A model generated the notes under the pieces. That model was not told where the DNA came from and made no database searches. It worked only from the letters and a program-made list of their open reading frames with translations. A stretch of DNA of 5,444 bases from Sva-07 sp038321235 (GTDB taxonomy: Bacteria; Actinomycetota; Acidimicrobiia; Acidimicrobiales; Ilumatobacteraceae), in the NCBI GenBank assembly GCA_038321235.1, contig JBBQEU010000166.1, forward strand, positions 1 to 5,444, written 5' to 3'. Of this stretch, positions 1-4,650 are shown piece after piece; position 1 is the first letter of the stretch, and each line of letters begins with the position of its first letter. The translations under genes and the position numbers were made by a program.

Positions 1-36
1 AGCAGGTGGTCCGCCAACCACCCGCTCCGAGAGCTT

Positions 37-65
37 CGCCGGCCGAATCCGCCATTCGGCCGGCG
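37..65 (+). other. perfect 12-bp hairpin with 5-base loop
   Basis: The arm at 37-48 (CGCCGGCCGAAT) is the exact reverse complement of 54-65, enclosing the loop CCGCC. This is the strongest simple hairpin in the window. No run of T follows it; the next bases are GGGG, so it is not a classic intrinsic terminator. Its 3' arm shares bases 62-65 with an alternative 6-bp stem, GGCGGG (62-67) with CCCGCC (72-77), so the two cannot form together. Confidence 0.7.
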
Positions 66-99
66 GGGGTTCCCGCCAGAAGGGGAAACCTCATGGGAG

Positions 100-130
100 C
101 GGATCTCCCAAGGGGGAGGGAGGAGATCCG
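100..130 (+). other. 9-bp hairpin enclosing a G/A-rich, Shine-Dalgarno-like tract
   Basis: CGGATCTCC (100-108) pairs perfectly with GGAGATCCG (122-130). The loop and 3' arm hold the purine tract AGGGGGAGGGAGGAGA (111-126), which includes AGGAG. The tract is about 28 bases from the TTG at 155 and 94 bases from the ATG at 221, too far to act as their ribosome binding site. It is 11 bases from a TTG at 138 that would open a six-codon reading frame. A competing stem, 95-99 with 105-109, would free the purine tract. Whether this works as a switch is inference. Confidence 0.45.
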
Positions 131-220
131 GTCCGTTTTGCGTCCCGTGGGACGTTGAGTTCTTCGGACCGAATCGTTGTGAACTTGAGGAGTTCTTCGA
201 CGACCGAGCACACTCTGACC

Positions 221-2209
221 ATGAGTTCCGCGACCGCCGGCGCCGAAGGCGCACCCACCCCGCCCGCGCGTGCGAAGGATCACCCATGGATGATGCGGAC
301 GTACTCGGGGCATTCGAGTGCCGAGGCCTCGAACGAGCTGTACCGGATGAACCTCGCCAAGGGCCAAACCGGGCTGTCGATCGCGTTCGACCTGCCGACG
401 CAGACCGGCTACGACCCGGATTCGGCGATGTCGAAAGGCGAGGTCGGCAAGGTCGGTGTCCCGGTGGCCCATCTCGGCCACATGCGAGCGCTGCTCGATC
501 AGATTCCGCCCGACAAGATGAACACGTCGATGACGATCAACGCCACGGCGGCCTGGCTGCTCGCGCTGTACGTCGCCAACGCCGAGGAACATGGCATCGA
601 CGCCTCCCAGCTGCGCGGCACGACGCAGAACGACATCGTCAAGGAGTACCTGTCACGCGGTACCTACATCTTCCCGCCGGTTCCGTCGCGCCGACTGATC
701 GTCGACATGGTGGCATGGTGCGCGCAGCACGCCCCGCTGTGGAACCCGATGAACGTGTGCTCGTACCACCTCCAGGAGGCCGGAGCGACGCCCGAGCAGG
801 AGATCGCCTACTCGATGGCGACGGCGATCGGTGTACTCGATGCCGTGGGCGACTCGGGTCAGGTGTCGCCCGAGCAGTTCGCCCAGGTGTTCGGATCGAT
901 CTCGTTCTTCGTCAACGCCGGCATCCGCTTCGTCGAAGAAGTGTGCAAGCTCCGGGCGATGACCGACATGTGGGAGCAGATCGGCCGCGAGCGCTACGGC
1001 GTCACCGACGAGAAGGCCCTCCGGTTCCGCTACGGCGTCCAGGTCAATTCGCTCGGGCTCACCGAGGCACAGCCGGAGAACAACGTCCAGCGCATCGTGC
1101 TCGAGATGCTCGCGGTCACGTTGTCGAAGCGGGCCAGGGCTCGCTCGGTGCAGCTCCCGGCGTGGAACGAGGCGCTCGGGCTGCCACGCCCTTGGGATCA
1201 GCAGTGGTCGCTTCGCATGCAGCAGGTACTCGCGTTCGAGACCGACCTGTTGGAGTACGACGACATCTTCGATGGTTCGACGGTGATCGAAGGCCGCACG
1301 GAGGAACTTCGTGCGGCAGCGCAGGCCGAACTCGACGACGTGCTCGAGATGGGCGGGGCGTTCGAGGCGGTCGAGACACTCAAGTCGAGGCTGGTCACGT
1401 CGATGGCCAAGCGCACCCGACGGATCGAGTCCGGCGAGCAGATCGTGGTCGGCGTCAACGATTTCGTCGAGGCGGCCGACTCACCGCTCGGCGGTGAGGG
1501 CGCGATCTTGAAGGTCGACCCAACGATCGAGCAGCATCTGGCAGCGGACATCACCGAGTGGCGATCGGGGCGCGATCAGGCCGCCGTCGATGCGGCGATC
1601 GACGAGCTCCGGCGCGCCGCCGAGTCGGGCGACAACGTGATGCCGGCCTCGATCGCCCTCGCCAAGGCGGGCGGCACCACCGGTGAGTGGGGCGACGTCA
1701 TGCGTTCGGTGTTCGGCGAGTACCGAGCGCCAACCGGTGTGAGTGGTGCCACGGGATCCGCCCAGGGCTTGGGCGAGGTCGTCGAGTTCGTGAAGTCGAT
1801 GGCCGGTGGTCCGCCGAAGTTCCTCGTCGCCAAACCCGGCCTCGACGGCCACTCCAACGGCGCCGAGCAGATCGCCGTCGCCGCCCGCGACTCGGGCATG
1901 GAAGTCGTCTACTCGGGCATCCGCTCGACGCCCGAGCAGATCGCTGCGTCAGCACGCGACGAGGACCCCGACGTGATCGGACTCTCGATCCTCTCGGGTT
2001 CACACCTCGATCTCGTTCCCGACGTGCTCGGCCATCTGAAGGCGATGGGCGTCGACGCGCCGGTGGTGGTCGGCGGCATCATCCCCGAGGACGACCGTCC
2101 TCGACTCGCAGCGATGGGCATCGCCGCCGTCTACACCCCGAAGGACTTCCAGCTGGCCAAGATCATGCGCGATGTCGCCGACCTCGCGGTGGCGCACCGA
2201 CAGGCCTGA
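221..2209 (+). CDS. meaA: ethylmalonyl-CoA mutase (MeaA/Ecm), adenosylcobalamin-dependent
   Basis: The enzyme rearranges the carbon skeleton of (2R)-ethylmalonyl-CoA to (2S)-methylsuccinyl-CoA in the cytosolic ethylmalonyl-CoA pathway of acetyl-CoA assimilation. Numbered from the ATG at 221 (662 aa), a (beta/alpha)8 mutase domain covers about residues 20-400. It opens with HPWMMRTYSGHS and contains LAKGQTGLSIAFDLPTQTGYD-like and VQVNSLGLTEAQPENN motifs characteristic of MeaA rather than of methylmalonyl-CoA mutase. A C-terminal B12-binding domain (about 533-660) has the DxHxxG motif (D542, H544 as lower axial cobalt ligand, G547), the SxL motif (589-591) and the GG pair (618-619). Length is normal for a single-chain MeaA. 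The start is uncertain: the frame extends to a TTG at 155 (684 aa) and stays open to the window edge, but the conserved part begins after the ATG and the extra N-terminus is low-complexity Ser/Thr. No clear Shine-Dalgarno site precedes either start. Isobutyryl-CoA mutase is a less likely alternative. Confidence 0.92.
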   Translation: MSSATAGAEGAPTPPARAKDHPWMMRTYSGHSSAEASNELYRMNLAKGQTGLSIAFDLPTQTGYDPDSAMSKGEVGKVGVPVAHLGHMRALLDQIPPDKMNTSMTINATAAWLLALYVANAEEHGIDASQLRGTTQNDIVKEYLSRGTYIFPPVPSRRLIVDMVAWCAQHAPLWNPMNVCSYHLQEAGATPEQEIAYSMATAIGVLDAVGDSGQVSPEQFAQVFGSISFFVNAGIRFVEEVCKLRAMTDMWEQIGRERYGVTDEKALRFRYGVQVNSLGLTEAQPENNVQRIVLEMLAVTLSKRARARSVQLPAWNEALGLPRPWDQQWSLRMQQVLAFETDLLEYDDIFDGSTVIEGRTEELRAAAQAELDDVLEMGGAFEAVETLKSRLVTSMAKRTRRIESGEQIVVGVNDFVEAADSPLGGEGAILKVDPTIEQHLAADITEWRSGRDQAAVDAAIDELRRAAESGDNVMPASIALAKAGGTTGEWGDVMRSVFGEYRAPTGVSGATGSAQGLGEVVEFVKSMAGGPPKFLVAKPGLDGHSNGAEQIAVAARDSGMEVVYSGIRSTPEQIAASARDEDPDVIGLSILSGSHLDLVPDVLGHLKAMGVDAPVVVGGIIPEDDRPRLAAMGIAAVYTPKDFQLAKIMRDVADLAVAHRQA

Positions 2210-2238
2210 GGGGACCAGTCGCACTTCCGCCCCCAAAC

Positions 2239-2287
2239 GTTTGTGTCAGCACATATCGATGTTTCGCTCATCCGTGCGGACGCAAAC
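2239..2287. repeat. 49-bp palindromic repeat, copy 1
   Basis: This is an imperfect palindrome with its axis at the central base. The left arm starts GTTTGTGTCAGCACA and the right arm ends GTGCGGACGCAAAC. It aligns without gaps to copy 2 (2300-2348) with 39 of 49 bases identical. It lies 29 bases after the meaA stop codon, and its start is offset 61 bp from that of copy 2. Its left arm is the closest to the inferred consensus, while its right arm carries three changes. The preceding bases CAAAC form a small palindrome CAAACGTTTG with the first bases of the repeat. Confidence 0.8.
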
Positions 2288-2299
2288 CCGTGAAGCGAA

Positions 2300-2348
2300 C
2301 CTCATGTCAGCCCATATCGGTGTTTCGCCCATCTGTGCTGACACAAAC
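2300..2348. repeat. 49-bp palindromic repeat, copy 2
   Basis: The same 49-bp element recurs here, with the right arm CTGTGCTGACACAAAC intact and the outermost left bases diverged. It is 39/49 identical to copy 1 and 39/49 to copy 3, both without gaps. The arms 2305-2321 and 2327-2343 pair with three mismatches and one wobble, leaving a loop of five bases. It sits 20 bases beyond the stop codon of the minus-strand nuclease-fold gene, between that gene and convergent meaA. It could serve as a bidirectional termination or mRNA 3'-end hairpin, although no T-tract is present. Confidence 0.85.
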
Positions 2349-2368
2349 TTCGGGGCGCGGCGGGATGA

Positions 2369-3292
2369 TCAGACGAGAGCCGCACGGGTCTCGTCGATCA
2401 CCGATCGAGGGTCTCCGACGACCTGGTCGTAGGAGAATTGGTATGGCCGCAACCCCTCACGAAGCAGCGCGTTCATACGTTCGGTGTCCCGTCGGAGTTG
2501 CTGCTTGGTCCTGTGGAACCGGTAGCCCAACACCTCGACGACGACCGGAGTGCCCGGGAAACGGAAGTCGACTCGAACGAGGCTGCCGTTCGCCGACGTG
2601 AGCACTTGCTGGGTGTCCGGGCGAGGCAAACCCGAGGTCGAAATCAGGCGGAGATATTCCCGCTCGAGCCAACTGTGCCCACCTCGGATCACATCGGCTC
2701 CCTCGATTGCTTCGAGGAGGCGGGGGATTCCGTATCGACCAGTCGACCGAATCGCGACGATCCGTCGATGGACCAGCGACTCGTTGAACTTGCCGTCGCG
2801 CAAGCCGCTGTCGAGCGCAGTGGTCAAGCGTTCGATCGATTCTGTACGGGCGAGATCGATCAGCGTCCGCGCCCCGCTGAGCACGGGGACCAGGCCGAGA
2901 ACAGCTCGGTCGATCAACTCCAACCTCGTTGTGGTGTGGATCCGATGGCCGATCCGCTGCACATCGCGGCCGCGCATGATCATGACATCGAACGGCGCCT
3001 TGAGCACGAACCCATCGAAGCCGTGCAGAGCAGCGGCAGTCGGGCCGCTGGCCCACACCTCGCCGCCGATGTCGAGCATCAACGCCCGCAGTTCGCCGAC
3101 GGCGTCGAGAGGAGCACCGGGGAGTCGGAACGTGTCCGTACCGACCTGGATGAGGGAACCGCTCGTGACTCGGCTCCGAAGCTGTGCGTTGGACACCCCA
3201 ACGCCGTTCGCCTGCTGACGTGACAGCAGGCCCAGCTGACCAGTCGCGACCGCCATGATCCGGCGGTAGGTGTTGGTCATGACGACCAGCAT
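2369..3292 (-). CDS. AbiEi-like winged-helix / DUF559 (PD-(D/E)XK nuclease-fold) fusion protein
   Basis: The 307-aa product has two parts. Residues about 13-150 look like an AbiEi-type antitoxin or regulator: a winged-helix start (GQLGLLSRQQANGVGVSNAQL), RVTSGSLIQVGTDTFRL, then a segment with GPTAAALHGFDG and GARTLIDLAR. Residues about 205-307 look like DUF559, a Vsr-related PD-(D/E)XK domain: WLEREYLRLI (E210/E212), VRVDFRFPG (D242), VVVEVLGYRFHRT (E253, H260), then RRDTERMNALLREGLRPYQF. The position often Asp in DUF559 (EVDG) is Leu255 here, but the putative metal ligands D242 and E253 remain. No AbiEii toxin gene is adjacent, so it is an orphan. Such fusions are common and multicopy in actinobacteria, and their function is unknown to me. 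No Shine-Dalgarno site supports the first ATG; later ATGs at residues 5 (3280) and 13 (3256) are possible, the latter where homologues usually begin. Repeats of one family lie on both sides. Confidence 0.82.
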   Translation of the reverse strand: MLVVMTNTYRRIMAVATGQLGLLSRQQANGVGVSNAQLRSRVTSGSLIQVGTDTFRLPGAPLDAVGELRALMLDIGGEVWASGPTAAALHGFDGFVLKAPFDVMIMRGRDVQRIGHRIHTTTRLELIDRAVLGLVPVLSGARTLIDLARTESIERLTTALDSGLRDGKFNESLVHRRIVAIRSTGRYGIPRLLEAIEGADVIRGGHSWLEREYLRLISTSGLPRPDTQQVLTSANGSLVRVDFRFPGTPVVVEVLGYRFHRTKQQLRRDTERMNALLREGLRPYQFSYDQVVGDPRSVIDETRAALV

Positions 3293-3345
3293 GACGAGAC
3301 GCTGTCACAGAGTTGAAAGGGGGCGGTGCGGACCGGTGATCAGGG

Positions 3346-3394
3346 ATTCGTGTCAGCGCAGATCGTCGGTTCACCGATCTGTGCTGACACAAAC
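3346..3394. repeat. 49-bp palindromic repeat, copy 3
   Basis: This is the best-paired copy. Positions 3350-3365 pair with 3375-3390 over 16 bp with a single G-T (G-U) wobble and a nine-base loop. It aligns without gaps to copy 2 at 39/49 identity, with the 18 right-most bases identical. It lies eight bases beyond the stop codon of the minus-strand oxygenase gene and 53 bases upstream of the nuclease-fold gene start. After both copy 2 and copy 3, the plus strand continues with CGGCGGGAT and then CAGACG, so similarity reaches beyond the palindrome into the ends of the two genes. Confidence 0.88.
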
Positions 3395-3402
3395 CGGCGG
3401 GA

Positions 3403-4107
3403 TCAGACGGATGCGGGCTGGCGCTGCTCGCGCTGGATCCACGAGCCGAGCGCGTCGCTCGACTCGAAGCTCGTGATCAGCGCGTAGCGGGGGGCGTCGC
3501 CGTTGTGGACCACGACATGCCAGAGGCGCTGGGTGTCGACGACGAAACGTGAACCCTCGTGCAGCGGCACCCGCTGTTCGGTCGCCGGGTCAGGGAGCCC
3601 ATCGGGGCCGTTGTCCATCAGCAGCATGTAGCTGTCCGGGTTGTCGGTGAGCTCGATCCACGAGCGGACCACCCAGCCCTCGTCATCGGGATTGAACCGG
3701 TTGTTGTCGTCGCGGTGGATCGAACGCATCGCTGCCTCGCGGTCTTGCGGTTCGAGCTTGATCGTACGCACGCGTCCGAAGTTCGCACCGACATCGTCGA
3801 CGTACGTGCGGATCGTCGGCGCGATCTCGGCGTTCGAGGTCCACAGCGCGTCCTTGTCGGTCTTGCCCTTGTCCCAGAACCCACGGCAGTCGAGTTCGCC
3901 ATCGGCCGACGCCAGCGGCGCGAAGTTGGTGTCGCCACCCGACTTCCAGTCGAGGTACTCGAGGTCGAGGAATTCGGACTCTGGGATCTCGTAGGGAAGA
4001 TCTCGCAGCGCCACGAATCCGGTGTCGGCGAGCACGTCGAGACGACGGTGCGGCGTGTCGAGCGGGATCTCCACGCTCCAGTGATCGAGGGTCGGCCAGA
4101 AGCTCAT
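3403..4107 (-). CDS. 2OG-Fe(II) oxygenase-like protein, aspartyl/asparaginyl hydroxylase type
   Basis: The 234-aa product carries the pattern of a double-stranded beta-helix dioxygenase. There is an HxD iron-binding pair in RSIHRDDNNR (H131, D133), a core strand VVRSWIELTDNPDSYMLLMDN, then RFVVDTQRLWHVVVHNGD with distal H197. Arg207 in APRYALITSF lies ten residues after H197, the spacing seen between the distal His and the 2-oxoglutarate-binding Arg in aspartyl/asparaginyl beta-hydroxylases. Such enzymes couple decarboxylation of 2-oxoglutarate to hydroxylation of a substrate, which cannot be named here. There is no signal peptide or membrane segment, so a cytosolic role is likely. The ATG at 4107 is preceded by TAGACT six bases upstream and by no Shine-Dalgarno site, suggesting a leaderless message. 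It lies 71 bases after the LysM gene on the same strand, probably with its own promoter. Confidence in the fold is good; the specific function is unknown. Confidence 0.75.
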   Translation of the reverse strand: MSFWPTLDHWSVEIPLDTPHRRLDVLADTGFVALRDLPYEIPESEFLDLEYLDWKSGGDTNFAPLASADGELDCRGFWDKGKTDKDALWTSNAEIAPTIRTYVDDVGANFGRVRTIKLEPQDREAAMRSIHRDDNNRFNPDDEGWVVRSWIELTDNPDSYMLLMDNGPDGLPDPATEQRVPLHEGSRFVVDTQRLWHVVVHNGDAPRYALITSFESSDALGSWIQREQRQPASV

Positions 4108-4113
4108 GACGTG

Positions 4114-4119
4114 AGTCTA
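4114..4119 (-). promoter_or_regulatory. candidate -10 element for the oxygenase gene (leaderless start)
   Basis: On the minus strand this reads TAGACT, matching the TANNNT form of actinobacterial -10 boxes. Only six bases separate it from the ATG at 4107, which would place the transcription start at or next to the A of the ATG. The expected -35 position (about 4137-4142, CTGGTC) is a weak match. The call rests on the motif and spacing only. Confidence 0.4.
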
Positions 4120-4178
4120 CGAAACGGCCCCGGCACGACCAGGGCACTGTGACCCTTCACCCAAAACCTGCGATGGCG

Positions 4179-4535
4179 TCAGGGTTCGGTGGTGTCGGAG
4201 CTCTGAGCGTCATCGACGACGAGCAAGCCCTCTGGGATCTCGAGCGACTGGCCTGCTTCGATGGCGTCGGCGCTGGGAAGCCCGTTACGTTCGACGATCG
4301 CCGCGACCGAGACGCTGAAACGTTCGGCGATCTTGCTGAGCGTGTCCCCCGACTGCACGACGTACAGGAAATCTCCCGGAGCGACCGTGGTGGTTGTGGT
4401 GGTCGTGCTCGGCAACGTGGTCTGGATCGGCGGGAGACGCTCCTGGGAGGCCGGGTCGGTCGTTCCGCACGCGACGCCGACGACCGTGAGCAAGGAGAGC
4501 ATGGCTGCGGTCGCTGCACGGTCAGGGCGCCTCAT
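4179..4535 (-). CDS. LysM-domain lipoprotein, small
   Basis: The 118-aa product begins MRRPDR, followed by a hydrophobic stretch (residues 7-22) ending in VVGVAC. This is an imperfect lipobox (Gly at -3), with Cys23 as the probable lipid-modified residue. A flexible Thr-rich linker (39-50, including seven Thr in a row) leads to one LysM domain at about 57-101: YVVQSGDTLSKIAERF, then SVAAIVERNGL, then GQSLEIP. LysM domains bind peptidoglycan or other GlcNAc polymers, so the protein is expected on the outer face of the membrane, attached to the wall. No enzymatic domain is present. The frame stays open upstream to an ATG at 4661, but the start at 4535 puts the signal peptide at the N-terminus and avoids overlap with the divergent hydrolase. 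TAGCAT lies eight bases before this ATG. The role may be wall anchoring or spore/cell-surface structure; no partner is evident. Confidence 0.82.
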   Translation of the reverse strand: MRRPDRAATAAMLSLLTVVGVACGTTDPASQERLPPIQTTLPSTTTTTTTVAPGDFLYVVQSGDTLSKIAERFSVSVAAIVERNGLPSADAIEAGQSLEIPEGLLVVDDAQSSDTTEP

Positions 4536-4543
4536 GGCACGGG

Positions 4544-4549
4544 ATGCTA
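4544..4549 (-). promoter_or_regulatory. candidate -10 element for the LysM lipoprotein gene
   Basis: The minus strand reads TAGCAT (TANNNT), eight bases before the ATG at 4535. This would give a transcript starting at or within a base or two of the start codon. It supports choosing 4535 over the upstream ATG at 4661. No good -35 hexamer is visible. Confidence 0.38.
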
Positions 4550-4636
4550 GGCCTCGGACGGCCCCGCCGGTACACGCCACAGCACGGAAGCATCTGACGA
4601 ACACGGCGAGATGGCGGTGCCCGGCCGCTGGCGACG

Positions 4637-4642
4637 TACCCT
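4637..4642 (+). promoter_or_regulatory. candidate -10 element for the alpha/beta hydrolase gene
   Basis: TACCCT fits TANNNT and ends eight bases before the GTG at 4651, the same spacing as the candidate box of the divergent LysM gene. A transcript from it would be leaderless or nearly so. The -35 position shows no clear match. Confidence 0.35.
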
Positions 4643-4650
4643 CGGATGCC

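Larger units (their letters stand above)
2..154 (+). promoter_or_regulatory. structured GC-rich leader upstream of meaA (candidate cis-regulatory RNA)
   Basis: This stretch contains four inverted repeats in about 150 bases. They are 5-10 with 17-22 (6 bp, plus GC/GC closing pairs across an A-C mismatch), 37-48 with 54-65 (perfect 12 bp, 5-base loop), 100-108 with 122-130 (perfect 9 bp) and 141-145 with 150-154. Two further stems compete with these: 62-67 with 72-77 reuses the 3' arm of the 12-bp hairpin, and 95-99 with 105-109 overlaps the 5' arm of the 9-bp stem. Mutually exclusive stems ahead of a gene are typical of attenuators and riboswitches. I do not recognise the class. There is a loose likeness to the G-rich 5' half of c-di-AMP (ydaO) riboswitches, but their conserved 3' half is not apparent. 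The region could also include the end of an upstream transcription unit. No T-tract follows any of the hairpins. Function is inference. Confidence 0.4.
4536..4650. promoter_or_regulatory. divergent intergenic region, LysM lipoprotein gene and hydrolase gene
   Basis: These 115 bases separate the start codons of two divergent genes and must hold both promoters, unless either is read from further away. A candidate -10 box lies near each end (4544-4549 minus strand, 4637-4642 plus strand). I see no clear operator palindrome or other repeat between them. Confidence 0.5.

Noticed and set aside
1..94. Minus-strand ATG at 94 opening a frame to the window edge (begins MRFPLLAGTPAGRM)
   Set aside because: Only about 31 codons are visible, with no recognisable motif, and it lies across strong hairpins. 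It cannot be told from chance.
1..154. c-di-AMP (ydaO), cobalamin or glycine riboswitch
   Set aside because: Only fragments resemble these classes (GCGGGGG and GGGGAAACC-like runs). The conserved B12 box, the ydaO 3' half and the glycine CTCTCAGG element were not found.
286..1497. Plus-strand 403-codon frame inside meaA
   Set aside because: The product is Arg/Gly-rich and without motifs, while the overlapping frame encodes a clearly conserved mutase.
2221..2238. Remnant of a fourth palindrome left of copy 1, suggested by CAAAC at 2234-2238
   Set aside because: Only about 8 of 16 bases match the right-arm consensus, which is not convincing.
1687..2601. Plus-strand 304-codon frame spanning the end of meaA, the repeats and part of the nuclease-fold gene
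   Set aside because: It runs through unrelated features with an Arg-rich composition and no domain signal.
2438..3223. Plus-strand open frame of 261 codons opposite the nuclease-fold gene
   Set aside because: It is antisense to a gene with recognisable domains, its translation shows no family motif, and long antisense frames are usual in GC-rich DNA.
2239..3394. CRISPR array
   Set aside because: The repeats are unevenly spaced, diverged palindromes with no series of uniform spacers and no cas genes.
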